The notes: generated from the sequence alone by a model not told the origin. Counted from the stretch's first letter, positions 29,477 to 42,135 are shown. The stretch: DNA of 64,000 nt from Sphingomonas sp. JUb134 (GCF_004341505.2 NZ_SLYP02000001.1:1499001-1563000), one strand, 5' to 3'. Program-made: numbers and translations.

Positions 29477-30769
29477 TCACCCGCGGGGGGCGCGCCCCGC
29501 AAAGCTGACCAGGCTCTCGCTGCCATCCTTGGCAAGCGCCGACACGCCGACGAAGTGGTCGTCGACGATCACGCCCTTCAGCACATGGCTGGTGCCCGTC
29601 ACGTCCACCTGGTCCGTCCAGTCCTGGCGATCGTTGCGGCGCCAGCGGATGCGATATCCGGCGGCGCCCGGCACCGGCTGCCAGCGCGCCGTCGTGTCGG
29701 TGCTGAGCGCGCCCGCGATCGTCACGCCTTCGGGTGCGGCCGGCGCCGCTGCCAGCCGCGCGAGCGTCGCCACGTTCAGGGCGGTCACCTTCGCGAGATA
29801 GGGGAAGTCCATCCGGTCGACCGTGTCGCCATAGACGCGGCCGCTCTCGGTGCGCAGGTCCTGGTGCTGGGCGTCGTAGTTCTCGACCCCCACGGAGAAG
29901 CGCACGGCCGGGTAGCCGAGCTTCAGGAACGGCTCATGGTCGCCGCCGCGGCCGAACCGGTCGGGGCGGCGTTCCAGCACCGCGTCGAGCCCGCCCGGCA
30001 CGGTTCCCGCCAGCCCGTCGACCGCCTTAGCGAGCGACCGGCTGGGCCCGTCGTCCTCGCCGCCGGCCGCGCGGCGCGCGATCTGCTGCTCCAGCGATTC
30101 GGAACTGCGGATGCCTTCGGAGAACACCCGCACCCGGTCCGCGACTCGCCGCCCGTCGAGGCCGATCGTGTTGCCGACGATGTCGTTGTTGAGCACCGCG
30201 CTCACCGTCCAGCCGCGTTCGCGCGCGGTGTCGGCGAGCAGCTCGCCGCCCCACAGTCCCTGTTCCTCGCCCGACAGCGCCGCATAGACGATGGTCGCGT
30301 CGAACTTCTCCTTCGACAAGATGCGCGCCGCCTCCAGCACCAGCGCCACGCCCGATGCGTCGTCATTAGCGCCGGGCGCGTCGCTGGTCGCGTCCATGAC
30401 GTCCGTCACGCGGCTGTCGATGTGCCCCATCACGATCACCACACGCTTGGGATCGCGCCCTTGCTGGAAGCCGAGCACGTCGACGATCTGCACACCATTG
30501 GGCGCGCGCGGACCGGTGAAGCCGCGGGCGATGTTCGCCACCGTGATGCAGCCGCCGCACGCCTCGCCGATCCGGCCCATCTCGTCCGCGAACCAGCGCC
30601 GCGCCGCGCCGATCCCGCGGCTGGGGTGGTCGGCCGACGACAGCGTGTGCCGGGTGCCGAACGACACCAGCTTCTCGACGTCCGCCTTCATCCGGTCGGG
30701 CCTGGGCGCCTCGCGCGCCGTGGCAGGGGTAGCGAGGGCGAGGAGCGGCAGCAGGAAAAGGGTTCGCAT
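29477..30769 (-). CDS. Secreted M28 family metallopeptidase
   Basis: A 430-residue periplasmic zinc aminopeptidase-like protein with a signal peptide (LLPLLALATPATA). The zinc ligands of clan MH are visible: GHIDSR (His), GANDDASG (Asp), SGEEQGLWG (Glu pair), NNDIVGN (Asp) and GGDHEPFL (His). The last 90 residues look like a fibronectin type III domain. ATG 30769 is used because it starts the signal peptide; a start 12 codons upstream at 30805 would hide it. The physiological substrate is unknown. Confidence 0.86.
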   Translation of the reverse strand: MRTLFLLPLLALATPATAREAPRPDRMKADVEKLVSFGTRHTLSSADHPSRGIGAARRWFADEMGRIGEACGGCITVANIARGFTGPRAPNGVQIVDVLGFQQGRDPKRVVIVMGHIDSRVTDVMDATSDAPGANDDASGVALVLEAARILSKEKFDATIVYAALSGEEQGLWGGELLADTARERGWTVSAVLNNDIVGNTIGLDGRRVADRVRVFSEGIRSSESLEQQIARRAAGGEDDGPSRSLAKAVDGLAGTVPGGLDAVLERRPDRFGRGGDHEPFLKLGYPAVRFSVGVENYDAQHQDLRTESGRVYGDTVDRMDFPYLAKVTALNVATLARLAAAPAAPEGVTIAGALSTDTTARWQPVPGAAGYRIRWRRNDRQDWTDQVDVTGTSHVLKGVIVDDHFVGVSALAKDGSESLVSFAGRAPRG

Positions 30770-30815
30770 GGCCAAGGGTTTGGCCGCGTTTTTGCCCCGG
30801 CTCAAGCGCCGCGTG

Positions 30816-31271
30816 TCAACTCAGCCGGTCGATCGCCTCCCGGTCCAGGCTGCCGGGGATGATCATCACCGGCACGGGCAGCGTGCCCGCGTCGGTGCCG
30901 GAGAAGTGGCTCACCAGCGGCCCCGGGGCGCCGCTCGCCGCCGCGCCCAGCACCAGCGCGGCGATTTCGGGATTGCCGGCAATCATCTCCCGCACGATCG
31001 CAGGGCCGTCGCCTTCGCGGACGGTCAGCGCGGGCTTCAGGCCCGACTCTTCCAGCAGCGTGCCCGCGGCGGCGGCGACCAGCCCTTGCGCGCGTTGCTG
31101 GGTTTCCTGCTCCATGGTGGCCATCACGCCGCCCCATTGGACGAACTCCGGCCGCTCGATCAGCGCCAGGATCTCAACCGAGCCGCCGGTCTTCACCGCG
31201 CGCCGCGCGGCAAAGCGCAGCGCGATCTGCGACTCGGGACTTTCGTCGATCACCACCAGATACGTACGCAT
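30816..31271 (-). CDS. Universal stress protein UspA family
   Basis: A 151-residue cytoplasmic protein with one USP fold. It starts [20 protein letters not shown], with LILGAA-type strand [20 protein letters not shown] near residue 115, and ends in VPVMIIPG. The nucleotide loop G-2x-G-9x-G is poorly preserved, so ATP binding is uncertain. It lies 46 bases before the M28 gene on the same strand and is divergent from the E2 gene. Confidence 0.85.
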   Translation of the reverse strand: MRTYLVVIDESPESQIALRFAARRAVKTGGSVEILALIERPEFVQWGGVMATMEQETQQRAQGLVAAAAGTLLEESGLKPALTVREGDGPAIVREMIAGNPEIAALVLGAAASGAPGPLVSHFSGTDAGTLPVPVMIIPGSLDREAIDRLS

Positions 31272-31396
31272 CGAAAACGCTCCCCTTTGGTTTGAAGCGT
31301 GGCGACGCTCGGCCGTTCGCGCAAGCCCACGGGGTTGACCGGTGCGGCTGTGACGGCAAAGGAAGGTCAGAGCCCCGAGAGGATCCAGCTGTACCC

Positions 31397-32713
31397 ATGT
31401 CGATCGAAATCAAGATGCCCGCGCTTTCCCCCACCATGGAGGAGGGAACCCTCGCCAAGTGGCTGGTGAAAGAGGGCGACACCGTTCGTTCCGGCGACCT
31501 GATGGCGGAGATCGAGACCGACAAGGCGACGATGGAGTTCGAGGCGGTGGACGAGGGCGTGATCGCCAAGATCCTCGTCGCCGAGGGTTCGGACAATGTG
31601 AAGGTCGGCACCGTGATCGCAATCCTGGCGGGTGAAGGCGAGGACGCCAGCACGATCGAGGCGCCGGCAGCCGCCGCCCCGGCCGCGACGCCCGCTCCGG
31701 CAGCGAGCCCGGCCCCTGCCGAGCAGCCCAAGGCGGAGGCGAAGCCCGCTTCCGCACCGGCAGCCCCGGCCAGCAGCGGCAGCCGCGTGAAGGCCAGCCC
31801 GCTCGCACGTCGACTCGCCGCCGAAAAGGGCATCGACCTCGCGGGCCTCAGCGGTTCCGGTCCCAACGGCCGCATCGTCAAGGCCGACCTCGACGGCGCC
31901 AAGCCGGGCCAGGCGAAGGCGGCGGCTCCCGCACCGGGCGCCTCGGCCGGCGCTGCGGCCAGCGTTCCCGCCGGCGGGACTGCGCCCAGCCAGGAGACCA
32001 AGGCGGTCTGGTACGACGAGTCGATCCCGCACGAGGTTTCGAAGCTCTCGAACATCCGCAAGACGATCGCGCGCCGCCTGACCGAGGCGAAGCAGACGAT
32101 CCCGCACATCTACCTGACGGTCGACGTCCGCCTCGACGCGCTGCTCAAGCTGCGCGGCGAGCTCAACAAGAGCCTGGACGCGCGCGGCGTGAAGCTGTCG
32201 GTCAACGACCTGCTGATCAAGGCGCTCGGCATCGCGCTCGAGCAGAGCCCGAAGTGCAACGTGACGTTCCTGGGCGACCAGCTCGTCAGCTACACCCGTG
32301 CCGACGTGTCGGTCGCGGTCTCCACGCCGACCGGCCTGATCACCCCGATCATCCGCGACGCGGCTGCCAAGGGTGTCGCCCGCATCTCCACCGAGATGAA
32401 GGAGCTCGCCGGCCGCGCCAAGGAGAACAAGCTGAAGCCCGAGGAATATCAGGGCGGTACCGCCAGCCTTTCCAACATGGGCATGTTCGGCATCAAGCAG
32501 TTCGAAGCGGTCATCAACCCGCCGCAGGGCATGATCCTGGCGGTCGGCGCGGGCGAGAAGCGCCCGTACATCGTCGACGACGCGCTCGGCGTCGCGACCG
32601 TCATGACGGCGACCGGCAGCTTCGACCACCGCGCCATCGACGGTGCGGACGGCGCGCAGATGCTCAAGCTGTTCAAGGCGCTGGTCGAGCAGCCGATGGG
32701 CCTGCTTGCTTGA
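31397..32713 (+). CDS. pdhC: Dihydrolipoamide acetyltransferase (E2), pyruvate dehydrogenase type
   Basis: E2 core of a 2-oxoacid dehydrogenase complex, moving acetyl groups from lipoate to CoA. The 438 residues contain a lipoyl domain with the lipoylated Lys in [11 protein letters not shown] near residue 43, an Ala/Pro linker, and a peripheral subunit-binding domain ([16 protein letters not shown], near 135). The catalytic domain has the His/Asp motif [12 protein letters not shown] near 412. The [10 protein letters not shown] start is typical of pyruvate E2. An upstream frame from 31292 is not used. E3 follows three genes later; E1 is not in the window. Confidence 0.92.
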   Translation: MSIEIKMPALSPTMEEGTLAKWLVKEGDTVRSGDLMAEIETDKATMEFEAVDEGVIAKILVAEGSDNVKVGTVIAILAGEGEDASTIEAPAAAAPAATPAPAASPAPAEQPKAEAKPASAPAAPASSGSRVKASPLARRLAAEKGIDLAGLSGSGPNGRIVKADLDGAKPGQAKAAAPAPGASAGAAASVPAGGTAPSQETKAVWYDESIPHEVSKLSNIRKTIARRLTEAKQTIPHIYLTVDVRLDALLKLRGELNKSLDARGVKLSVNDLLIKALGIALEQSPKCNVTFLGDQLVSYTRADVSVAVSTPTGLITPIIRDAAAKGVARISTEMKELAGRAKENKLKPEEYQGGTASLSNMGMFGIKQFEAVINPPQGMILAVGAGEKRPYIVDDALGVATVMTATGSFDHRAIDGADGAQMLKLFKALVEQPMGLLA

Positions 32714-32753
32714 GGCCCGGGCGCAGCCGGTGGTTGCTAGGCGGAGCGCGGCG

Positions 32754-32975
32754 ATGAAGGTGCGGATTGCGATCGAGCTGATCCAGATCGTGTTGAGCGT
32801 CGCGGCTGTCGTCGGGGTGGGGATGCTCTCCGCCTGGTCCTACCGGCCCGCGCGTGACGACGTCGAGCTGGTGACGCTGGGCGCGGTGCTGGTGGTGGTG
32901 GTGCTCGGCATCCGCCAGCTGCAACGCGCCATCGCCGAACAGCGCCTTGCCCGCGGGAGTCTGGCCCATGACTGA
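32754..32975 (+). CDS. Small two-helix membrane protein
   Basis: A 73-residue hypothetical protein with two likely membrane helices, about residues 6-27 (IELIQIVLSVAAVVGVGML) and 36-55 (VELVTLGAVLVVVVLGIRQL), and charged ends. ATG 32754 lies behind GCGGAG. It overlaps the thioesterase start by eight bases and sits between E2 and E3 genes, so it is probably co-transcribed with them. No function can be given. Confidence 0.65.
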   Translation: MKVRIAIELIQIVLSVAAVVGVGMLSAWSYRPARDDVELVTLGAVLVVVVLGIRQLQRAIAEQRLARGSLAHD

Positions 32976-33357
32976 CGGCCCGCCCCAGGGGCAGCCGGCG
33001 CTGCGCGTCACCACCATGCCCGCCGACGCCAATCCCTATGGCGACATCTTCGGCGGCTGGCTGATGAGCCAGATGGACATGGCCGCCGGCCTCACCGCCG
33101 CACGCCACGCCCGCGGCCGCGCCGTCACCATCGCGGTGGAGGCGATGCAGTTCCACGCCCCCGTGGCGGTCGGCGACGAGGTGTCGGTCTATGCCGAGCT
33201 GGTGAAGACCGGCCGCACCTCCATGACTATCGAGGTCGAGGCCTGGCGCCGCGGCCGCCACGTCGAGGAACAATGCCGGGTCACCCAGGCGCGCTTCGTC
33301 TTCGTCGCGATCGACGAGAACCGGCGCCCGCGCTCGATCAACACCGTACAATCCTGA
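32968..33357 (+). CDS. Acyl-CoA thioesterase, hotdog fold
   Basis: A 129-residue cytoplasmic thioesterase of the YciA/BFIT type. It shows the active-site segment ANPYGDIFGGWLMSQMDMAAG around residue 25 with the catalytic Asp, then a VAVEAMQF-like strand and QARFVFVAID near the end. Length fits a single hotdog domain. It lies 27 bases before lpdA. It may release CoA from acyl-CoA near the E2/E3 module, which is inference from context. Confidence 0.88.
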   Translation: MTDGPPQGQPALRVTTMPADANPYGDIFGGWLMSQMDMAAGLTAARHARGRAVTIAVEAMQFHAPVAVGDEVSVYAELVKTGRTSMTIEVEAWRRGRHVEEQCRVTQARFVFVAIDENRRPRSINTVQS

Positions 33358-33384
33358 AGAATCGCAGAACGAAAGCACCAAGCC

Positions 33385-34785
33385 ATGGCTGAAACCTACG
33401 ACCTCATCGTTCTCGGCTCGGGGCCGGGCGGCTATGTCGCGGCGATCCGTGCGGCGCAGCTGGGCCTCAAGACCGCGATCGTCGAGCGCGAGAACCTGGG
33501 CGGCATCTGCCTCAACTGGGGCTGCATTCCGACCAAGGCGCTGCTGCGCTCGGCCGAGATTTTCCACTATATGCAGCACGCCAAGGACTATGGCCTGGTC
33601 GCCGACAAGATCAGCGCGGACCTGGATGCGGTGGTGAAGCGCTCGCGCGGCGTCGCCAAGCAGCTCAACCAGGGCGTCACCCACCTGATGAAGAAGAACA
33701 AGGTGGCGGTGCACATGGGCACCGGCAAGCTGACGGGGAAGGGCAAGCTCAGCGTCACCGGCGCCGACGGCAAGACCACCGAGCTTGCGGCCAAGAACAT
33801 CATCGTCGCGACTGGCGCGCGCGCCCGCGACCTGCCGAACCTGCCGGCGGACGGCAAGCGCGTGTGGACCTATCGCCATGCGATGACGCCGTCCGAGATG
33901 CCGAAGAAGCTGCTGGTCATCGGATCGGGCGCGATCGGCATCGAGTTCGCCAGCTTCTACAACGACATGGGCGCCGAAGTTACCGTCGTGGAGATGATGG
34001 ACCGCATCGTCCCCGTCGAGGACGCCGACATCTCCACCTTCCTGGAGAAGTCGCTCACCAAGCAGGGCATGAAGATCCTGACGAGCGCCAAGATCGACAA
34101 GATCTCCGCCGACGCCAACGGCGTGAAGGCGACGATCACGGGCAAGGACGGCAAGGCGTTCGACGGCGAGTACAGCCATGTCATCGTCGCGATCGGCATC
34201 GTGCCGAACACCGCCGACATCGGCCTGAAGGAGCTGGGCGTCGCGATGAACGACCGCGGCTTCCTGGAGACCGACGCCACCTGCAAGACCAACGTCGAGG
34301 GGCTGTGGGCGATCGGCGACATCACCGCGCCGCCCTGGCTCGCGCACAAGGCCAGCCACGAGGGCGTGATCGCGGTCGAGGCGATCGCCGGCAAGCACCC
34401 GCACGCGATGGACGTCCGCAACATCCCGGGCTGCACCTATTGCCACCCGCAGATCGCGAGCGTCGGCCTGACCGAGGCGAAGGCCAAGGAAGCGGGCTAT
34501 GAGGTGAAGGCGGGGACCTTCCCCTTCATCGGCAACGGCAAGGCGATCGCCCTGGGTGAGGCCGAGGGCTTCATCAAGACGGTGTTCGACGCCAAGACCG
34601 GCGAGCTGCTGGGCGCGCACATGATCGGCGCCGAAGTGACCGAGATGATCCAGGGCTACACCGTCGGCAAGACGCTGGAGACCACGGAAGCCGAGCTGAT
34701 GGAAACGGTGTTCCCGCACCCGACCATGTCCGAGGCGATGCACGAGAGCGTGCTCGCCGCCTACGGACGCGCCTTGCACATCTGA
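33385..34785 (+). CDS. lpdA: Dihydrolipoyl dehydrogenase (E3)
   Basis: E3 flavoprotein that reoxidises dihydrolipoamide with NAD. The 466-residue product has the FAD motif GSGPGGYVAAIRAAQLG (residues 11-27), the redox pair CLNWGC near 42-47, the NAD motif GSGAIGIEFASFYNDMG near 178, and ATDATCKTNVEGLWAIGD-like FAD segment near 290. The HPTMSEAMHE catalytic His/Glu ends the protein. It follows the E2 gene through two small genes. Confidence 0.96.
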   Translation: MAETYDLIVLGSGPGGYVAAIRAAQLGLKTAIVERENLGGICLNWGCIPTKALLRSAEIFHYMQHAKDYGLVADKISADLDAVVKRSRGVAKQLNQGVTHLMKKNKVAVHMGTGKLTGKGKLSVTGADGKTTELAAKNIIVATGARARDLPNLPADGKRVWTYRHAMTPSEMPKKLLVIGSGAIGIEFASFYNDMGAEVTVVEMMDRIVPVEDADISTFLEKSLTKQGMKILTSAKIDKISADANGVKATITGKDGKAFDGEYSHVIVAIGIVPNTADIGLKELGVAMNDRGFLETDATCKTNVEGLWAIGDITAPPWLAHKASHEGVIAVEAIAGKHPHAMDVRNIPGCTYCHPQIASVGLTEAKAKEAGYEVKAGTFPFIGNGKAIALGEAEGFIKTVFDAKTGELLGAHMIGAEVTEMIQGYTVGKTLETTEAELMETVFPHPTMSEAMHESVLAAYGRALHI

Positions 34786-34892
34786 TCCGGCCGGCGGGCG
34801 GTCCTTTGGGCCGTCCGCCGCCCCCTGTCTGGCCGGCGGCTTCGGAACGGCCTTCGCGAACGCACGTTGTTGCCCGCGAAGGAGACGCCGCC

Positions 34893-35174
34893 ATGACCAA
34901 AGCCGTTCCGATGCTGATGCTGCCGCTCGTTGCCCTGCTCGGCGCCTGTGGAGGCGGCGAAGAGGTCCGCGTGACCAACGACGAGAACGTCGTCCTCAAC
35001 GACAGCTACGACAACATGGCTTTCTCGAACGATGGCGAGGATCCTGCCAACGCGATGGGCAGCGCGGGCGGGACGGACGGCGCCATGATGGGCAACGGCA
35101 CTGACGCCAACATGGCGATGCCGGCCACGAACGACACGCTGCCGATCGCCAACGACGCGACGCCGACTCGCTGA
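34893..35174 (+). CDS. Small Asn/Asp-rich lipoprotein
   Basis: A 93-residue predicted lipoprotein with lipobox LLGAC (Cys near residue 19). The mature part is disordered and rich in Asn, Asp, Gly, Ala and Met. GAAGGAG at 34878-34884 supports ATG 34893; an in-frame start at 34806 would hide the signal. It precedes another Asn/Asp-rich lipoprotein gene, and the two may be related in the N-terminal half. No function is known. Confidence 0.65.
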   Translation: MTKAVPMLMLPLVALLGACGGGEEVRVTNDENVVLNDSYDNMAFSNDGEDPANAMGSAGGTDGAMMGNGTDANMAMPATNDTLPIANDATPTR

Positions 35175-35261
35175 GCGGGGCGGCGGCCTGCCCACGCTTC
35201 ATCGCAAATAAAGGAACGGGGGCGTGCAGACTGCGTTGCACAGCCCCGAAGGAGAGAGCGC

Positions 35262-35870
35262 ATGAAGAAGCTTTTGCTGATCGGGGCCGTGTTGCCCGCA
35301 CTGGCGGGCCTCGCGGCCTGCGGCGATCGTACCACGACCGACAACACCAACACCGTGGTTGTCGATGAGGGCACGGCCAACGACACCGTGCTGACCGACG
35401 AGACGCTGGACGGCAACGCCGCCGCCACGACCGGCAACGCGACCGATGCTGCGGGCCTGACCGCGCAGAGCTTCGCCAACACCATGGCTGCCAGCGACAC
35501 GTTCGAGATCGAATCGGCCAAGATCGCGCAGGACAAGGCGACGGCGCCCGCGCTCAAGAAGTTCGCGGCGCAGATGGTGAAGGATCACACCGCCTCCACC
35601 GCCAAGCTGAAGACCGCGGCCGCCAGCGCCAACGTCACCCCGGCGCCGGCGCTCACCGCCGAGCAGAATGCGAACCTGGAAGCGCTGCGCGCCGCCAGCG
35701 GTGCCGATTTCGACACCGTTTATAAGCAGCAGCAGGTCGCAGCCCACCAGCAGGCGCTCTCGGCGCTGCAGGGCTATGCCGCCAATGGCGAGGCTGCCTC
35801 GCTCAAGACCTTCGCCTCGAACACCGCCCCGGTGGTCGAAGGCCATCTGAAGGAAGTGCAGGGGATGTGA
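35262..35870 (+). CDS. DUF4142 lipoprotein
   Basis: A 202-residue predicted lipoprotein with a lipobox LAAC near residue 20. An Asn/Asp/Thr-rich spacer (about 25-65) leads to a helical DUF4142 domain (FANTMAASDTFEIESAKIAQ, KKFAAQMVKDHTAST, HQQALSALQGYA). DUF4142 is a ferritin-like four-helix family of unknown role, common in envelope stress contexts. The family call rests on the motif pattern. A strong terminator follows nine bases after the stop. Confidence 0.85.
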   Translation: MKKLLLIGAVLPALAGLAACGDRTTTDNTNTVVVDEGTANDTVLTDETLDGNAAATTGNATDAAGLTAQSFANTMAASDTFEIESAKIAQDKATAPALKKFAAQMVKDHTASTAKLKTAAASANVTPAPALTAEQNANLEALRAASGADFDTVYKQQQVAAHQQALSALQGYAANGEAASLKTFASNTAPVVEGHLKEVQGM

Positions 35871-35878
35871 TCCCCGGC

Positions 35879-35922
35879 GGCGGGCGCGAAGGCTCTGCGC
35901 TTTCGCGCCCGCCGCATTTTCT
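35879..35922 (+). terminator. Rho-independent terminator after the DUF4142 gene
   Basis: GGCGGGCGCGAA (35879-35890) pairs over 12 bases with TTCGCGCCCGCC (35902-35913), followed by GCATTTTCT. It is one of the strongest terminators in the window. Confidence 0.85.
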
Positions 35923-35987
35923 CCCTCGCATGGATTGACCCGACCTGCATCCGTCCCGACCAAGGGGCGAACGCGGGCAGGGGGACG

Positions 35988-37292
35988 ATGATGCGGAACT
36001 TGGGGGTGGCGGCTGCGGCCGCAGCGGCGGCATTCGCGCCGCCGGCATTCAGCCAGACGACGGGCTCGGAGACGGTCGTGGTGACGGCCGATCGCATGCT
36101 CGACGTCCAGAGCGGCCGGCTGCTCGATCAGCCGGTGGTGGTCATCACCGACGGGCGCATCGCCTCGGTCGCGACCGGCAACGCGCGGCCGCTGATTCCG
36201 GCCGGCGCGACTCGCATCGATCTTCCCGGCAAGACGATCGTCCCCGGCCTGATCGACATGCACGTCCATCTGACCAGCAATCCGAAGTACGGCGGCTACA
36301 CCGGCCTCCAGTTCACCGACAGCTTCTGGGTGGCGCAGGCGGCGGGCAATTCCGCGCGGACGCTGCGCGCGGGCTTCACCACCGTGCGCAACGTCGGGTC
36401 CGATAATTACGCCGACGTCGGCTTGAAGCAGGCGATCGAAGAGGGCTGGATCGAGGGACCGCGCATCGTCCCCGCTGCCTATGCGCTCGGCGCCACCGGC
36501 GGCCATTGCGACGAGACCTTCCTGCCGCCCTCCTTCCAGCGCGTCTCGCCCGCGATGGGCGACAGCCCGGAGGAGCTGAAGAAGCGGGTGCGCGAGCAGC
36601 GCAAATATGGCGCGGAGGTCATCAAGGTCTGCGCCACCGGCGGCGTCTTCTCCCGCAACACCGAGCCGGGCATCCAGCAGCTCCATGAAGAGGAGCTCAA
36701 GGCCGTCGCCGACGAGGCGCATTTCTGGAAGCTCAAGACCGCCGCCCACGCCCATGGTGCCGAGGGGATCAAGGCCGCGATCCGCGCCGGCATCGACACG
36801 ATCGAGCACGTCAGCTTCATCGACGACGAAGGCATCCGCCTCGCCCGGGAACGCGGCACCTGGCTCGGCTTTGACGTCTACAACACCGAGTATACGCTGG
36901 CGGAGGGCAAGGCGAACGGCGTGCTGCCGGAGAACATCGAGAAGGAACGCCGCGTCGGCACCCTCCAGCGCGAGAACTTCGGCCGTGCGGCGAAGGCGGG
37001 CGCGCGCATGATCTTCTCGACCGACGCCGGCATCTATCCCCATGGCGACAATGCGCGCCAGTTCGCGGTCATGGTCCGCTTCGGCATGACCCCGCTGGAC
37101 GCGATCCGCACCGCCACGTGGAATGCCGCGCAGGCGCTGGGCCGAGAGGCGGACGTGGGGGCGATCGCGGTCGGCCGCTTCGGCGATCTCGTGGCGGTGG
37201 ACGGCGATCCCACCCGTGACGTGACCCTGCTCGAACGTCCCGCAGCGGTGGTGAAGGGCGGCAAGCTCGTCACCGGCCGTCAGGGCGGGTGA
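35988..37292 (+). CDS. Secreted amidohydrolase family protein
   Basis: A 434-residue metal-dependent hydrolase with a signal peptide (cleavage near AFSQ). The metal ligands are seen in GLIDMHVHL (HxH, near residue 88), an active-site Lys in AEVIKVCATGG, AAHAHG, TIEHVSFID and the Asp of STDAGIYPHG near 345. This is the imidazolonepropionase-like or Xaa-Pro dipeptidase-like subfamily of secreted amidohydrolases in proteobacteria. The substrate is unclear. Two ATGs in tandem at 35988 and 35991 may both serve as the start. Confidence 0.85.
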   Translation: MMRNLGVAAAAAAAAFAPPAFSQTTGSETVVVTADRMLDVQSGRLLDQPVVVITDGRIASVATGNARPLIPAGATRIDLPGKTIVPGLIDMHVHLTSNPKYGGYTGLQFTDSFWVAQAAGNSARTLRAGFTTVRNVGSDNYADVGLKQAIEEGWIEGPRIVPAAYALGATGGHCDETFLPPSFQRVSPAMGDSPEELKKRVREQRKYGAEVIKVCATGGVFSRNTEPGIQQLHEEELKAVADEAHFWKLKTAAHAHGAEGIKAAIRAGIDTIEHVSFIDDEGIRLARERGTWLGFDVYNTEYTLAEGKANGVLPENIEKERRVGTLQRENFGRAAKAGARMIFSTDAGIYPHGDNARQFAVMVRFGMTPLDAIRTATWNAAQALGREADVGAIAVGRFGDLVAVDGDPTRDVTLLERPAAVVKGGKLVTGRQGG

Positions 37293-37348
37293 CCGGCGGC
37301 CGGCGCGGCAGGGCAGGGGGCAACGCCTTCTCGTTCCGGCGCCCGCCA

Positions 37349-37377
37349 TTGACCGTGCGCGGGCGAGCGCGTATAGG
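37349..37377 (+). promoter_or_regulatory. Sigma70-type promoter of the str operon
   Basis: TTGACC (37349-37354) and TATAGG (37372-37377) are separated by exactly 17 bases. This is the best -35/-10 pair in the gap before rpsL and implies a leader of about 150 bases. Confidence 0.65.
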
Positions 37378-37537
37378 CGCGCCCGTTCAATGGGATGGTT
37401 CCGGTTTCCGGTCCCGACCTGCTGGGCAGCGCTGAACGTTGTTGGAGACCTAAGGCCCCGGGGCGTCTCGCCGCGTGGCCTTTGCGCATTCCTGTCACGA
37501 CTCCGGCAAAGTAACCGTTTGAAAGGTGAAGGGCTTC

Positions 37538-37909
37538 ATGCCGACGATCAACCAGCTGGTCCGCAAGGGCCGCGAACTGCAGAAGACCAAGTCCAAGGTC
37601 CCTGCGATGGAGCAGAACCCGCAGAAGCGCGGCGTCTGCACCCGTGTGTACACGACGACCCCGAAGAAGCCGAACTCGGCTCTGCGCAAGGTGGCCAAGG
37701 TTCGCCTGACCAACCAGCGCGAAGTCATCAGCTACATCCCGGGCGAGGGCCACAACCTCCAGGAGCACTCGGTGGTGCTCATCCGCGGCGGCCGTGTGCG
37801 CGACCTTCCGGGCGTGCGCTACCACGTGCTGCGCGGCGTGCTCGACACCCAGGGTGTCAAGGACCGCCGTCAGTCCCGCTCCAAGTACGGCGCCAAGCGT
37901 CCGAAGTAA
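37538..37909 (+). CDS. rpsL: 30S ribosomal protein S12
   Basis: S12 sits at the decoding centre and controls fidelity. The 123 residues include the [12 protein letters not shown] loop, with Lys43 retained, and [13 protein letters not shown]. In most bacteria the latter reads GGRVKDLPG, so residue 88 here is Arg (codon at 37799-37801). The same change gives streptomycin resistance in Escherichia coli and Mycobacterium tuberculosis. ATG 37538 is preferred to 37526, four codons upstream, because the family starts MPTINQL. It heads the str operon. Confidence 0.97.
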   Translation: MPTINQLVRKGRELQKTKSKVPAMEQNPQKRGVCTRVYTTTPKKPNSALRKVAKVRLTNQREVISYIPGEGHNLQEHSVVLIRGGRVRDLPGVRYHVLRGVLDTQGVKDRRQSRSKYGAKRPK

Positions 37910-37940
37910 GCCGGCCGCTGTTGCGGTCCATTCAGGCTGA

Positions 37941-38432
<492 letters not shown>

Positions 38433-38480
38433 CAGCGGGTCCGGCGGTCTTCCGCTGGCAACACAACCGACCTATATGAT

Positions 38481-38505
38481 GGGGAGCCGGTCACGCCGGC
38501 TCCCC
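38481..38505 (+). promoter_or_regulatory. Stem-loop between rpsG and fusA
   Basis: GGGGAGCCGG (38481-38490) pairs with CCGGCTCCCC (38496-38505) over ten bases with a TCACG loop. It has no T-run and lies 22 bases before the fusA start. It could set an mRNA end, slow processing, or be part of the S7 feedback site. Confidence 0.5.
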
Positions 38506-38527
38506 ACATCGCTAAGGAAGAACGATC

Positions 38528-40621
<2,094 letters not shown>

Positions 40622-40674
40622 CCCTGAAACAGTCGCTATGGGGCCGCGTTCGCGTGGCCCCTGATGCGGCAGCG

Positions 40675-40684
40675 GATTCGAATC
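40675..40684 (+). promoter_or_regulatory. Two abutting GANTC methylation sites before tuf
   Basis: GATTC (40675-40679) is followed directly by GAATC (40680-40684), a perfect ten-base palindrome 13 bases before the tuf ATG. Both match the CcrM site. A methylation-dependent effect on tuf would be new and is only a hypothesis. Confidence 0.35.
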
Positions 40685-40697
40685 AGAAGGTAGGAAA

Positions 40698-41894
<1,197 letters not shown>

Positions 41895-41920
41895 GCCGCT
41901 CACAAGGCGACTGACAACAG

Positions 41921-41966
41921 CCGCCCGGCATCCCCAAAAAGGGGGTGCCGGGCGGTTGCCTTTTTG
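41921..41966 (+). terminator. Rho-independent terminator of the str operon
   Basis: CCGCCCGGCATCCCC (41921-41935) pairs perfectly with the 41941-41955 arm (ending GCCGGGCGG) around an AAAAA loop, then TTGCCTTTTTG. The T-run and 15-base stem make a very strong terminator. Sequence from 41967 to rpsJ holds no gene. Confidence 0.9.
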
Positions 41967-42135
41967 TAGAGGCCTCTGTAAGGGCGGCCTTCCAGTTTTT
42001 TTGAGTTTCGGCTCTTTCTCCGCCATCCTGGTTTCTACCGGGATCTCAACCCGCCGGCGCTGCGCCTGCGGCACGAGCCCTCAGCTTCGGTTGGGGTGAC
42101 GGCCGGGGTCGTGACCATTTCGCATCGGTAGGGAT

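Noticed and set aside
34793..34819. A GC-rich stem after lpdA (GGCGGGCGG with CCGTCCGCC) as a terminator
   Set aside because: The stem has a wobble, the loop is long, and no T-run follows; too weak to call.
36060..36100. A TVVVTADRM segment in the secreted amidohydrolase, like a TonB box
   Set aside because: It is the first beta strand of the amidohydrolase fold, which often has such residues at this place; no receptor context exists.
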